Shown here: in pieces, positions 40,318-49,481 of the stretch
How positions within the stretch are numbered: position 1 is the first letter of the stretch
Layout: every line of letters starts with the position of its first letter
From: a virus
Direction: 5' to 3' (one strand)
Virus record (IMG/VR): IMGVR_UViG_3300047163_000047
Location: 1 to 57,585 of that record
Length of the DNA: 57,585 nucleotides
Notes under the pieces: generated by a model
What the model was told of the DNA's origin: nothing
The model's database searches: none
What the model saw: the letters and a program-made list of their open reading frames with translations, nothing else
Position numbers and translations under genes: made by a program

Positions 40318-41151
40318 TTAGCGCACTCGACGGGCGTGGAGCGAGCCGAATCCGGTCATTGTTCCGGCGCTGAAGTTGGACTTCCCGACGAGATAGATCG
40401 TTGTAGTCGTGCTGAGCGAGAAACGCTTTTTCGTGAGCGTGATGGAATCAATTGCCGTTGTCGTTGTCGTCTGCTCACCTGAGTAGACCTCCGTCCCGTC
40501 AGTGGGAAGGGTGGCCGAGGTACTTCCTATTCCGGCCTCCTTTTGTGTGACCGTGGCGGAAGTTCCCGAGAAGTTAGCATTCGCCCAAACATCCCAATCT
40601 CCTGCCGTCAGGGAAATGCTCGTGATGTTCGAGGCGGTATTGTTGGTCAGTGAGACTGCCGATCCCGATGCAATGGCCGAGAAGACAACCTCTCCGACGT
40701 TCCCGGCTGAAGCGCTGTCGTTTGTGGTTGTGCCAAGCTGCTGACCGGTGGCGTAGGCCGTCCGTAATCCAGTCGCGTAAGGTGCGAGGTAGTCCGTCTG
40801 CGCCGTGGCTATAACCGGGACGCCAGTGCTCGTGATGTTCTTCAGGAGTCCGGTTGCGAGCGAAGCCAGGGATTGGCCATTGATGCGAGCTACGGTCGTG
40901 ACAATCGCGCTGGTGCTGCTTGACGGTGCTGGGGTTGTGCAATCGCCCGTAAACCTCGGAATGGATGTCGGCGGCAGGACTGTCGTGTTTAGAAATTGCC
41001 CCGTTGTGCAGTCGAACCAGATTTGAAGGAATGATACAACGTAATCCTTGAGCGCTTGGAATTCCGCGTAACCCTGACCGGCATTAGCCGTATTCGTCGG
41101 ATCAGTAATGTCCGGGGGAACGAATGGAGGAGTAAGATTTCCGTAGGGCAT
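40318..41151 (-). CDS. tail-fibre-like protein, 277 aa
   Basis: The C-terminal half (LTAGDWDVWANANFSGTSAT, SLSTTTTIYLVGKSNFSAGT) is like phage tail-fibre C-terminal domains with a beta fold. The N-terminus includes the QALKDYVVSFLQIWFDCTTG segment. A second receptor-binding or appendage protein in the tail module. Confidence 0.65.
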   Translation of the reverse strand: MPYGNLTPPFVPPDITDPTNTANAGQGYAEFQALKDYVVSFLQIWFDCTTGQFLNTTVLPPTSIPRFTGDCTTPAPSSSTSAIVTTVARINGQSLASLATGLLKNITSTGVPVIATAQTDYLAPYATGLRTAYATGQQLGTTTNDSASAGNVGEVVFSAIASGSAVSLTNNTASNITSISLTAGDWDVWANANFSGTSATVTQKEAGIGSTSATLPTDGTEVYSGEQTTTTTAIDSITLTKKRFSLSTTTTIYLVGKSNFSAGTMTGFGSLHARRVR

Positions 41152-41152
41152 A

Positions 41153-41824
41153 TTACATTCTCATTTGCACACCGCGCGTCTGCCTGCGCTGATCGTCGGC
41201 TGCGCATTCTTTGAATTCCCTATTAAAGATCGCCGCAGCCTCTTCTGCAATCTCATCGTTGACTCCCTGCCAACAAATTTCCTTTGCCTTTGCCATGCAC
41301 ATTTCCTCGTAGTTACTCAGGAAGAAATTCGTGTCGTCTGGCGCGATGGGATTGGGCAGGAATCCGTAGTAATCGACCAAAAAGTTCATGTCTTCGCACG
41401 CCTGGTAGATGATGTTCACCGTCCAGACGTCGCCGCTCTGGTCGAGGAATACCGGGATGCGAAAAAGCTGATAGCGGTAGTAGGCGCTGTAAATGCCATA
41501 GGCGAACTTCGAGTATTCGCGTTCGCATTCGCGTTTCGTGAGCACCCAGCAAGGGATTGGTCGCGTCGGAGCGTCCGGCTGCATTCGGACAACGCGGATC
41601 GGAGCGTCCCCGGCCTGTAACTCTTTGAAGTTGTTCGGCAGATTCAGGAACGTGGTTCCCGCTGCCATGGTCAGTTCAGGCGAGGACTGCTTCATGCACG
41701 TCCATGACCGGCGTTGTTGGATTTTTTTTAAAGCCCGCTGGCAATAATCGACGTACTCATCGTTGCCTATATCGGTTCGCGAAATTTGGCGCTGAACTCT
41801 GGCTAAGAATTCCCCAAAGATCAA
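41153..41824 (-). CDS. tail adaptor protein, P22 gp4-like
   Basis: The 223-residue protein matches gp4-like head-tail adaptors (VDYCQRALKKIQQRRSWTCM, AKEICWQGVNDEIAEEAAAI). The start is TTG at 41822-41824 in a TTGA overlap with the homing endonuclease stop, with a near-perfect Shine-Dalgarno AAGGAGG 3-4 bases before it. This start lies inside the last codons of the endonuclease gene, showing how tightly that element sits. Confidence 0.75.
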   Translation of the reverse strand: MIFGEFLARVQRQISRTDIGNDEYVDYCQRALKKIQQRRSWTCMKQSSPELTMAAGTTFLNLPNNFKELQAGDAPIRVVRMQPDAPTRPIPCWVLTKRECEREYSKFAYGIYSAYYRYQLFRIPVFLDQSGDVWTVNIIYQACEDMNFLVDYYGFLPNPIAPDDTNFFLSNYEEMCMAKAKEICWQGVNDEIAEEAAAIFNREFKECAADDQRRQTRGVQMRM

Positions 41825-42324
41825 GCGACCTCCTTCCATCGTCGATAATTAACCGTCGAGTGGATGGTTGCTACTTTCACTCCCATAATTTTAGCTATTA
41901 ATTTTTGACGAAGCCCAAGCTTCCATAACTTTCTAGCAATCACAACATCGTGAACCGTCATAATCGACCCTCCTTGCCCTCCATCTAATCTCTTTCCAAA
42001 CTTTCGGCCAAGGACGGTCTGGGCATGGCGCATGTTTTGACTTGCCGTAACATATTCCAAATTGCCTATATGATTATCCGATTTAATCCCGTTCTTGTGA
42101 TTGACGTAATGCCCTTCTGGTAATTGTCCTTTAAAAGCCGCCATTACTAAACGGTGTGTTTGGTAAAAAACTCTTATCCCATTCCTGAATAGCCCAGCCC
42201 TCAAATATCCATGACTCTCTTTTAGGGCTAAGATCGTATTTCTTCGGACATTTTTTACACGCCCGAAGCTAGATATTTCGTACAACCCTTCGTATCCTAA
42301 GATCGTCCTGAATTCCTCTTTCAT
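41821..42324 (-). CDS. NUMOD4-HNH homing endonuclease
   Basis: NUMOD4-like N-terminus (GYEGLYEISSFGRVKNVRRN) precedes an HNH domain (THRLVMAAFKGQLPEGHYVN, HKNGIKSDNHIGNLEYVTAS) and a C-terminal helix-turn-helix (KLIAKIMGVKVATIHSTVNY). It resembles SPO1-type homing endonucleases. TACAAT lies 6 bases before the ATG with no good -35. It is inserted between the capsid terminator and the tail adaptor gene. Confidence 0.88.
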   Translation of the reverse strand: MKEEFRTILGYEGLYEISSFGRVKNVRRNTILALKESHGYLRAGLFRNGIRVFYQTHRLVMAAFKGQLPEGHYVNHKNGIKSDNHIGNLEYVTASQNMRHAQTVLGRKFGKRLDGGQGGSIMTVHDVVIARKLWKLGLRQKLIAKIMGVKVATIHSTVNYRRWKEVA

Positions 42325-42360
42325 AGGATGATTGTAGTATCGCTCGTGCCGGATTACATT

Positions 42361-42391
42361 AAAAAAGCGCCCCCCGTTTCCAGAAAGCGCT
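42361..42391 (-). terminator. probable rho-independent terminator after the head module
   Basis: On the minus strand AGCGC pairs with GCGCT (with two extra G-T pairs), a loop of about 15 bases, followed by six T. It lies 74 bases after the stop of the gene 42465-42686 and before the homing endonuclease, a natural end for the capsid operon. The stem is short, so efficiency is unsure. Confidence 0.45.
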
Positions 42392-42464
42392 CCTTTAAAT
42401 TAACACCCCAGAACAGGAGGAGAGGAAACTGCGGCGTTAACCCAAATTACTTTAGGTATGTGAA

Positions 42465-42686
42465 TTATACTCTCACACTGCCCGGAGCGCGTTTGCGTCC
42501 GCTGGGCTGGTTGATCTTGTCCACTTCCTTCACGTCCTTCATGGCGGGCATGCCCCCGAGGACTTTGGTAAATCCAGGACGCATGTTCGGCGAGGTGATA
42601 TCGCTCTTGGCCTTATCGGTGTCGGTGGTGGGCACTTTCTTTTTGCCCTCGAATTCTTTTTCGTTGGATGCAGCTTCGTCTTTCAT
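42465..42686 (-). CDS. hypothetical charged protein, 73 aa
   Basis: Starts MKDEAASNEKEFEGKKKVPT; Lys/Asp-rich and likely disordered, ending PSGRKRAPGSVRV. It follows the capsid-adjacent gene by 11 bases; perhaps a head decoration or minor protein. Confidence 0.6.
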   Translation of the reverse strand: MKDEAASNEKEFEGKKKVPTTDTDKAKSDITSPNMRPGFTKVLGGMPAMKDVKEVDKINQPSGRKRAPGSVRV

Positions 42687-42697
42687 AGTTTTCCTTT

Positions 42698-43090
42698 TTA
42701 TTTCAAGCAGATATTGAATGTTTCCGAAACCGCCTGAAGCTTTTCGGCCAGCTCCTTATCCTTGGTCACGAAGAGCGTGTCAGGGAATTGGAACTTGCTT
42801 CCGTCTTTGAATGTGATCTGTTCTTTCACGTTTTGATTTTTGACGAAAGCCCAAGTGCCATTCTTGCCATTGGTTTCTGAGGCAATGGCCGACTGGCGGC
42901 GGCGGCGAGCATCATCTTCGATTTGTTTTTGGCGAGCGCTGGCTGAGACTTTCGTGCAAGTCGGCGAGGCCGTTTGCATCAGACTGCTCAGCATGGGATC
43001 GCTTTTTAGAATTTGGTCGGTTTGTTCGGGTCGAAGCGCTTCGCTCGGTTGAACGACTCGCTTGGGTTTTCTTGGGGTTTCAACTGCCAT
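42698..43090 (-). CDS. hypothetical protein near capsid, 130 aa
   Basis: The product (MAVETPRKPKRVVQPSEALR) is basic, with a helical region (SARQKQIEDDARRRRQSAIA) and a C-terminal alpha/beta part (QITFKDGSKFQFPDTLFVTK). Its place directly after the major capsid gene suggests a head-associated function. Confidence 0.6.
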   Translation of the reverse strand: MAVETPRKPKRVVQPSEALRPEQTDQILKSDPMLSSLMQTASPTCTKVSASARQKQIEDDARRRRQSAIASETNGKNGTWAFVKNQNVKEQITFKDGSKFQFPDTLFVTKDKELAEKLQAVSETFNICLK

Positions 43091-43111
43091 GGTTTCTCCT
43101 GTTTTTATTTA

Positions 43112-44326
43112 TTAGCCGGGAATGATCTTGCTCAGATTATAGGCATAACCGAAGGCGGTCGGGAACTTCAATTTCAGCCCGAGCTTAGCGCGGAACTGCT
43201 CCTTGTAGCTGTCCTGTCCGGGAAGCTGGATGTTCGGCTCCAGGAAGAGAGGTTCCATGACCTTCTGCTTGATGAGCTGGAGATCAACCACGAAGGCCCA
43301 GCTCTGAAGCGCAACGGAGTCGCGAAACAGAGGATGGAAGGCGAGGCTGATTTCTCCGAAGGGAGTCAAGATGACCGTGATGTTCATACCGAACACGGTT
43401 TCCTGATTCATGATGCGGAAGCCCGCAGTGTTGTTCAGCGCATACTGAGTGATGGCCGCATAGCTCAGAGGCCCGCAGAACATCAGCTTGGTATCGCTTC
43501 CAACCGTCATGAAGGATTGGAACCAGGTGTAGAGCGCGGAGAGCACCACTCCGGTGCCGCCCTGACCATTCAGCGCGTTAGTGGCATCGATACCGAAATT
43601 GTCGATGGCCGACTTGATTCCGCCGGTGTAGTAGATCGTGCCATTGGTTCCGACTGCCGTTCCTTGAATGCCGAGGAAGTAGGACAGCTCAATGCGCTTG
43701 GTGATGCGTTCGAGAGCCTGAAGGCGATTTTCCGGCAGCGGGCCCATGACATCCGTGCGGAGGACGCCGTTCTTATAGGCGTTCGACAGGAAGAGGGATT
43801 CGTTGTAGGTCTGAATGTAATTCAGATAGCTCGTCGGCTGCTCGTAGGCCGCGCGGCGGGGATTGGCACCTTCATCCTGTGCCGAGGTGATGAGCGTCCA
43901 GAGATCGCCGTTGACGATAGCCGCCGCCGTAGTGCCGAAGGCTCCGCGCTGAACGGAGACATTCGCTGTGGTGGGATCGGCGGTGACGATGATGTATTCC
44001 TGCGTGCGATTGTTGGACATGACGCAATTGATGGAGAGGAGATCGAAAACAGTTTGATCGCCCGCGCCGTTATCGAATACCAAAGTCGTCGCACTGGAAT
44101 AGGCCGCGCCCACGGAATAGAAATTGAGGCGAACGGGATCGCGCTCCCACCAATTGAAGGTGATGTTGTCGGCGGGTTCGTTCTGAAGCTGCGCCATCAA
44201 ACCGAAAAGGGTCGAGCCGACGTTATAGCCTTTGGAATTGCGGACGAGGATTTCTTCCTGCCATTCACCGACGAGATCGGTGTTCTGTGCATTCAGAGTG
44301 GTGAGGAGGCCGTAAACATTACCCAT
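43112..44326 (-). CDS. major capsid protein, SU10-like
   Basis: The 404-residue protein has features of SU10/DUF5309-type HK97-fold capsid proteins: N-terminal VGEWQEEILVRNSKGYNVGS, middle YLNYIQTYNESLFLSNAYKN and TKRIELSYFLGIQGTAVGTN, and C-terminal LALHPLF-like region with LQSWAFVVDLQLIKQKVMEP. It follows the scaffold and precedes tail genes, the usual order. It forms the icosahedral shell. The 111-base gap upstream of it is AT-rich without a confident promoter. Confidence 0.85.
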   Translation of the reverse strand: MGNVYGLLTTLNAQNTDLVGEWQEEILVRNSKGYNVGSTLFGLMAQLQNEPADNITFNWWERDPVRLNFYSVGAAYSSATTLVFDNGAGDQTVFDLLSINCVMSNNRTQEYIIVTADPTTANVSVQRGAFGTTAAAIVNGDLWTLITSAQDEGANPRRAAYEQPTSYLNYIQTYNESLFLSNAYKNGVLRTDVMGPLPENRLQALERITKRIELSYFLGIQGTAVGTNGTIYYTGGIKSAIDNFGIDATNALNGQGGTGVVLSALYTWFQSFMTVGSDTKLMFCGPLSYAAITQYALNNTAGFRIMNQETVFGMNITVILTPFGEISLAFHPLFRDSVALQSWAFVVDLQLIKQKVMEPLFLEPNIQLPGQDSYKEQFRAKLGLKLKFPTAFGYAYNLSKIIPG

Positions 44327-44437
44327 AGTATTCTTTCAGTTGATTGCTTTGCTATGGATATAGCTATCTTCTATTTCTTGATTTTCTTCAAATAGATTTC
44401 ATCTCCTCATAATAAATGATATTGGAAATTCGAGTGT

Positions 44438-44668
44438 TTACCTCTGAGTTTCGCTCTCCTTGATTTTCCTCTTGAGTCCGAAGGTGTAATTGCTCCGAAG
44501 CCTCACTTCGATAGTCTGATAATGCTTTATAGAACCGTCTGCATCAAGAGCCACCGTCCAGACTGCATTGAGACCTGGGCCGTAGTCGGTATAGAAAATC
44601 GCCCAGCCATTGCCATGATCGACGATTACCTCAATGGGCGGATCGAGCTGGATTGAATGAGAGGTCAT
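44438..44668 (-). CDS. hypothetical protein, 76 aa
   Basis: Starts MTSHSIQLDPPIEVIVDHGN; a small beta-rich protein (WTVALDADGSIKHYQTIEVR) with a basic tail. It sits between scaffold and capsid genes. The gap 44327-44437 after it holds no gene; only an AT-rich leader was seen. Confidence 0.6.
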   Translation of the reverse strand: MTSHSIQLDPPIEVIVDHGNGWAIFYTDYGPGLNAVWTVALDADGSIKHYQTIEVRLRSNYTFGLKRKIKESETQR

Positions 44669-44671
44669 GCC

Positions 44672-44824
44672 TCATTTGATGGCGATGATCTTGCTCAGCG
44701 GCTTTTTGGTCATGATCGCAATGGTTGCATCATCCTTGCCTCTCGCCCGCCAGCGTCTCACGTCACGCTCAAAGGCTGTCTCCAGCCCGCTGCGCAATCT
44801 ATCGCGACTTTCCTTTTCGAGCAT
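44672..44824 (-). CDS. small basic protein, 50 aa
   Basis: Helical and basic (MLEKESRDRLRSGLETAFER, then MTKKPLSKIIAIK). It begins 10 bases after the scaffold stop. The family is unknown. Confidence 0.55.
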   Translation of the reverse strand: MLEKESRDRLRSGLETAFERDVRRWRARGKDDATIAIMTKKPLSKIIAIK

Positions 44825-44833
44825 CTCGAATCC

Positions 44834-46159
44834 TTAGCGAAGGTGCTGAACCGAATCGACCGCCACCCTCTGGAAGCCTTCCCGAGTCTGGACGGGCTTC
44901 GAGACTGCCGCTGCCTTATTAGGAGCCTGCCCGGTGATAGGCTTCGGAGCTGCTGCCTTGGCTGGCACAGGTGTTCCATTAGACGTAGGCACCTTCTGCG
45001 TGGCTGCTGGTGCGGCTTGGCCTACGGGTTTAACCGTGACACCGAAGCGCTGAAGCACGGCGGGGGTCTGCTCGGCCACGACCTTGATGAATTCCTGCCG
45101 GGAAACGGTGCGGGCCCAATCCGGGAACTGACGCACGAGTTCGTGTCCAACGATCCGCGCCGTGTCGATGTGAGGGGCGAGGTCGGGGTAGGACTTCGAG
45201 AATTCCTGTTCTGTCTCCCAAGCGGCCACGGATCGCTCGCGTTCAAGTATTGGCGCGATAGTGGCATTCTGCTGTTGGATGATCTGCTCGGCCTTTTGCA
45301 GGATAGGGTTGATCTCCGATGCGATGGTTTTCCGGGCAAGGAGCGTGGCGTAGCTGATATTGCGCTGCTGGATTTCGTTGTGAAGTTTTACGGCTTCCGG
45401 CCCTCCCGCTGCCAAGATATCGGCTTGCTCAGGAGTGATCTGAGTCCCTGCAAGCGATAGGTCGATGTGAGGGGCCGTCTCTGCCACGAATCCAGCTTCT
45501 CGCTGGCGAATGTAGTCCTTCTGCTGCTGCGGCGTCATTTGCTGAGTAGGCTGAATCGGCGCCGCGGGGGCCTGCGGTGCTGGCTGATGGCGCATGGCGA
45601 GCTGCTGCCCTTCCAAATATGCCGCCATTTGCTCCGGCGTGTATTCTTTGTCGCCGACTTTGTACTTCTGAACTTGCCCAGGGGCGTTCACTGGAGGTTG
45701 CGCTGGCGTGGGCTGCGCCGGAGCCGCAGGGGTAGCTGCTGATGCTTGAGGTGCTGGCGTGGTGGCAATTGGCTTCGCAGGAGTCGCGGACGGAAGAACG
45801 CCTTTGCCACGCTCAAATACCGGGCTTCGGTTGATCTTGAGCGCTTCTTTCTCAATCAATGCCTTCACGGATGAGCTGGGCGTGTCCTTGAGTCCGAGAG
45901 CCTGCATGGGGCGAACTTCGATGGGGCGAGCGCCTCCCGTGGTGATACCGAGCTTTTCCGCTATGTCCGGCGCGATGGCGCGGGTGGAGGGAATCTCAGC
46001 GGCAGGAGACGCGGCAGGCGTTGGGGTCGGTTCGGATTCGGGAGTCGGGGATGAGGCAGGCGCAGCCGGGGTCGGCTCGGGTGCTGTAGCCGTCGTTGTG
46101 CCGCCCCCATCGCCATCAGGGATAAGAAGCTTCATCCAATTATTCCATGCGTTTTTCAT
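44834..46159 (-). CDS. scaffolding protein, 441 aa
   Basis: A Pro/Ala/Thr/Gln-rich, disordered N-terminal half is followed by a helical Gln/Glu-rich half (QQQKDYIRQREAGFVAETAP, EINPILQKAEQIIQQQNATI, FSKSYPDLAPHIDTARIVGH). This low-complexity, helical composition directly before the capsid gene fits a phage scaffold, which guides capsid assembly and then leaves. Confidence 0.7.
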   Translation of the reverse strand: MKNAWNNWMKLLIPDGDGGGTTTATAPEPTPAAPASSPTPESEPTPTPAASPAAEIPSTRAIAPDIAEKLGITTGGARPIEVRPMQALGLKDTPSSSVKALIEKEALKINRSPVFERGKGVLPSATPAKPIATTPAPQASAATPAAPAQPTPAQPPVNAPGQVQKYKVGDKEYTPEQMAAYLEGQQLAMRHQPAPQAPAAPIQPTQQMTPQQQKDYIRQREAGFVAETAPHIDLSLAGTQITPEQADILAAGGPEAVKLHNEIQQRNISYATLLARKTIASEINPILQKAEQIIQQQNATIAPILERERSVAAWETEQEFSKSYPDLAPHIDTARIVGHELVRQFPDWARTVSRQEFIKVVAEQTPAVLQRFGVTVKPVGQAAPAATQKVPTSNGTPVPAKAAAPKPITGQAPNKAAAVSKPVQTREGFQRVAVDSVQHLR

Positions 46160-46755
46160 ATGTTTTTCTTTCTGAAGTGATCTTTGTCTCCAACGACTTC
46201 GCAGAGATTATTTTTTACAGCTTCTTTGAGCTTTTTTACATTCTCTGATGAACGGTGATAGTCATCGTCGGCGGTAAGGCATTGATACGTACCATCTGCA
46301 TTGACTCCCTTGGCCTCCTTTTGAGCCTCTCGAATGCGCTCAAGCGAGCTTTTGGGCATCTCACGATCCGCAAATGGAACCGGCAATGGCGATGCCTGTA
46401 GTGGGTCGCTTGGAAGTAGTCGCGGCATGTGCTTCTCGACTCCAGGTTTAAAACTAGGGTCTTGATGTGCGTATTTTAGCTCCTCAAAAACTTCCTGGCT
46501 GATCTCAGCGGAGCGCTGCATGGAAATCACCCGAGGCGATCCGTCCTCGTTGTAGAATGTGGAACCGATGAGCGCTCGCTGTTGCTGTTTCCATTCCTTC
46601 GTGAATCGAACTGGAGCGATGGATTTGTCTTTGATCGGTTCCGGCTCTGCGATTCCCTGCGCAGAGTTTTCAGACTTCTTCTGACCGAATGCGATGCCGA
46701 GTTTCGCGCAGATCGCCATCAAAGCGAAGATGGCCCATGTTTTCAGTTTTTTCAC
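46156..46755 (-). CDS. membrane-anchored hypothetical protein, 199 aa
   Basis: An N-terminal hydrophobic segment (WAIFALMAICAKLGIAFG) may anchor or export the protein; the rest is polar. The palindrome variant at 46655-46666 encodes NSAQG just after it. It lies in the head module but has no recognised domain. Confidence 0.55.
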   Translation of the reverse strand: MKKLKTWAIFALMAICAKLGIAFGQKKSENSAQGIAEPEPIKDKSIAPVRFTKEWKQQQRALIGSTFYNEDGSPRVISMQRSAEISQEVFEELKYAHQDPSFKPGVEKHMPRLLPSDPLQASPLPVPFADREMPKSSLERIREAQKEAKGVNADGTYQCLTADDDYHRSSENVKKLKEAVKNNLCEVVGDKDHFRKKNI

Positions 46756-47015
46756 TTTTCCTCCTTGTTTTTTGGTGCTCCGAAATTAATTGCATTGGAT
46801 GCCATGCGTAAGCCTGCAATGACTCCCTGAAGTGTAGTCAGCTCCTCGGCCTTGCAATGCTCCAACTTGGTTCGTGCTGATTCCACCTTGAGGTCTATAA
46901 GGGCTCGTGCGATGCGCTTTGATTTCTGACCGTGCCATGAAGTCATCGTTGACTTGATGGCGTCCGGCGAGTCCCCGGTGATCTCTTCGATCTGCTTTAT
47001 CGTGTGCTCATCCAT
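46752..47015 (-). CDS. hypothetical helical protein, 87 aa
   Basis: MDEHTIKQIEEITGDSPDAI at the start, then KRIARALIDLKVESARTKLE; a helical, acidic and basic mix. It overlaps both neighbours. A head-module accessory protein of unknown role. Confidence 0.6.
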   Translation of the reverse strand: MDEHTIKQIEEITGDSPDAIKSTMTSWHGQKSKRIARALIDLKVESARTKLEHCKAEELTTLQGVIAGLRMASNAINFGAPKNKEEK

Positions 47016-47118
47016 TGGTATCGGTCAGTGTTTTGAGGTTGCAGAGGATGAGCATCATCCCAATAAAAGGGTTGGTTATGAAGATGAGTGATAAAACGAC
47101 TGCGGTTGTTTTTGTCAT
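47008..47118 (-). CDS. small membrane protein, 36 aa
   Basis: A single hydrophobic segment (AVVLSLIFITNPFIGMMLIL), with ATGA overlap to the portal stop and an 8-base overlap with the next gene. Too short for a family call; the junctions support it. Confidence 0.5.
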   Translation of the reverse strand: MTKTTAVVLSLIFITNPFIGMMLILCNLKTLTDTNG

Positions 47119-49358
47119 GAATTTTCCGGCCTTATTTGTGGAGGCGAGGCCGTTGGAATTGAGGAAGGCGTTGCGTTTGGCAAACTCAACCCGCCTCCAA
47201 CCTGCGTCCTGTCTCCTGATAAGCTGATGTTAGGCGCAGGCGGTTGCGGTTGTCCAGCAGGAACCGGCGGCTGCCCTGCGACTGCCTGATTGCCTTGGTT
47301 CTGCATGGCTCCCTCTTGCGAGATGATAAAGTTGTCCACTGGCATTCCACTTTGACGGGCAATCCAGAGCACGAGCGCTTTGGCGTCGAGATTTCCGGGG
47401 ACTCCAGGCGCAAACAAGGCCTGCACCATTGGCGAGGTTCCTGCAGCCTCAAGCAGTCGCGTTCCTGCGGCGACTGCCTTTGCGTTCACTCCGGGCATCG
47501 TGCCGTCATGCGGAGCAACATCGAATTGTAATTGAATCATGTCACGATTCAGGGTGACTGATTTCTTGTCTTTGAATTCCGGGCGATATTCGGCGTCATC
47601 ACCGCGAATACGGATGACGGTTCCGTCCGTCATAAATTGCTGGAAATCTTTTGTCACGCGAACGGTCTGCGGCCCGATGGCCTGCATGTAGATCATGCGA
47701 GCAATAGAAGTGAGCCGTCCCGCTGCCATTTGCTGAGCGCTGGCTGAGGTTGAGGCAGGGGATTTGTCATCCGGTTCGCCCTGCATGGCGCTGTTTGCCG
47801 CAGTAGTCGTTTCTGCGATTTCAAACATTTGCACCATCTCATTGTAAAAGTTCTTAGTAAAGTCCTGAAGAGGGACTTGCATGATCGCATTGCGGATGTC
47901 CTGGACTTCATCGGCTGATTCCGGCTTGAGGGAGATGCCGAGGCCGATCTTGTTCGGATCCATGAAATCCTCGAAATCGACGAGGCGGGGATTGTAGATG
48001 AACATGTTCCCCGTCGTGCGGGCGAGCGCTTCCTGATGCTTGTCGTTGAGATAATCGCCCAAGTCTTGCAGACCGCGAATAATCGTCGGCCAGCCAGGGC
48101 TGAACTGGTAATGGGCTGATGGCCTTCCTTCGCCTACGGCATAAGGGAACTGATCGTGCTTGTAGGGGCCCTGATTAATCGCGAGAACTTCCTTCCCATT
48201 TCCAACGAGGATATTGTAGAACTCGACATCACTGGAATCGTCGAATCCGTATTGCTCGGGGATCAGCTTAATCCAAAGGTTCATGACATCTACGACGCCA
48301 CCGTCTTTGTTGTCGGCCACAATGGCGTTTCCAGGTACGACTGAACGGGTGCGTTCGTACCGAGTGCGAGACATGAATCCTGCTGCGCTGAAGCCTGCCT
48401 GCGTCATTTCTGATGGTATGACAGCATTGTTGCGGGCCTTCTTCTTCAGGCGCTCGATGGCCGTTGGGCTGACGTAGCGCATGTCATCGACGGGTAAGCG
48501 CGAACGCTCGTAAAGCTCCATCCATGGAATCATCGTGCGATGGCCCATGTAGCGCATCTCGTCTTGCCGATAAAGCGGCATCATAGGATCGCATATGAAG
48601 TCGTAGGGGCTGACGATGTAAAACTTGACGAAACCACCCGTTTCCTTTTTCTGCTTCTTGAATTTCTTGTAGGTCGGTTGCCGACTCGTCATCCGGGCGA
48701 TGGCATTGACCTTTGGTTCACCAGTGGTTGGGTCGCTATCCTGGAATCCTGCGGCATTAAGCGCGGGCTCGTAATCGAAAGTAGGTTGCTGCTCGCCTGT
48801 CGGCTCTCCTGTTTGCTCATCCAAGATGTCTTCCATCTCAGGTTCCTCGATAGGGTCTGCGGTTGTGTCCTCTGCCTCAACTTCAACAAAGTCCATTTCC
48901 TCAATTGGTTGCCACTCCTCATACATGACTCCTCGGTTATAGGTTATGATGTCCTGAATCCACAAAAATCCGATGAGGTAGGTTGGCTGCTGGGTCGCAT
49001 TCCAGATAAGAAGCTGATTGACGAGATCGGCAATTTGCTCGTCCGCTTCATGCCTCGCATCGACTGAATGCGGCGACTGGCTGCCGTAGAGTACCTGTGC
49101 GATGAACGTCGCCATCGTCGTGATCTGCGTTGCTGTCATCGGCATGATAAAGCGCCGTGGATGGCCTCGATCCAACTTCTCCAAGTCTTCTCGCGTCAGG
49201 CGAGCATAGCAGTTAAAGACATCGTGAGCCGAATCAAACTCGTCGATGTAGTAGTTGAGTGTTTTGGTTCCGGCGTCGATGTAGCTGCTAACGAGCTTCG
49301 CCAGCTTGCGCTGAAAGTTTACATCGTGCTCAAGTTTATCAGCGAGAATGCGATCCAT
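47115..49358 (-). CDS. portal protein, 747 aa
   Basis: The long protein has a portal-like core (FDSAHDVFNCYARLTREDLE, FIAQVLYGSQSPHSVDARHE, YDFICDPMMPLYRQDEMRYM, ADEVQDIRNAIMQVPLQDFT) with the helical stem and wing regions expected, and a Pro/Gln-rich C-terminus. It forms the ring through which DNA is packaged and ejected. It follows the terminase and small accessory genes and precedes the scaffold, the usual order. Confidence 0.85.
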   Translation of the reverse strand: MDRILADKLEHDVNFQRKLAKLVSSYIDAGTKTLNYYIDEFDSAHDVFNCYARLTREDLEKLDRGHPRRFIMPMTATQITTMATFIAQVLYGSQSPHSVDARHEADEQIADLVNQLLIWNATQQPTYLIGFLWIQDIITYNRGVMYEEWQPIEEMDFVEVEAEDTTADPIEEPEMEDILDEQTGEPTGEQQPTFDYEPALNAAGFQDSDPTTGEPKVNAIARMTSRQPTYKKFKKQKKETGGFVKFYIVSPYDFICDPMMPLYRQDEMRYMGHRTMIPWMELYERSRLPVDDMRYVSPTAIERLKKKARNNAVIPSEMTQAGFSAAGFMSRTRYERTRSVVPGNAIVADNKDGGVVDVMNLWIKLIPEQYGFDDSSDVEFYNILVGNGKEVLAINQGPYKHDQFPYAVGEGRPSAHYQFSPGWPTIIRGLQDLGDYLNDKHQEALARTTGNMFIYNPRLVDFEDFMDPNKIGLGISLKPESADEVQDIRNAIMQVPLQDFTKNFYNEMVQMFEIAETTTAANSAMQGEPDDKSPASTSASAQQMAAGRLTSIARMIYMQAIGPQTVRVTKDFQQFMTDGTVIRIRGDDAEYRPEFKDKKSVTLNRDMIQLQFDVAPHDGTMPGVNAKAVAAGTRLLEAAGTSPMVQALFAPGVPGNLDAKALVLWIARQSGMPVDNFIISQEGAMQNQGNQAVAGQPPVPAGQPQPPAPNISLSGDRTQVGGGLSLPNATPSSIPTASPPQIRPENS

Positions 49359-49481
49359 TTACCTGATCCAAGGTTGGATGTTATACTTCTGACAGAAATT
49401 GAATAGCCAGTCGTTTTTGAGAACCCTGTCGATGAACCACTGCTTCATCCAATCGCTGCGCTGAAAGTAAAATTGCATCAT
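49359..49481 (-). CDS. small basic-aromatic protein, 40 aa
   Basis: MMQFYFQRSDWMKQWFIDRV at the start; positively charged and rich in aromatic residues. Coupled by ATGA to the Lar-like gene and ending just before the portal start. The function is unknown. Confidence 0.5.
   Translation of the reverse strand: MMQFYFQRSDWMKQWFIDRVLKNDWLFNFCQKYNIQPWIR

Noticed and set aside
42325-42360. Strong promoter for the NUMOD4-HNH gene
   Set aside because: TACAAT is 6 bases before the ATG but no -35 resembles TTGACA at a usual distance.
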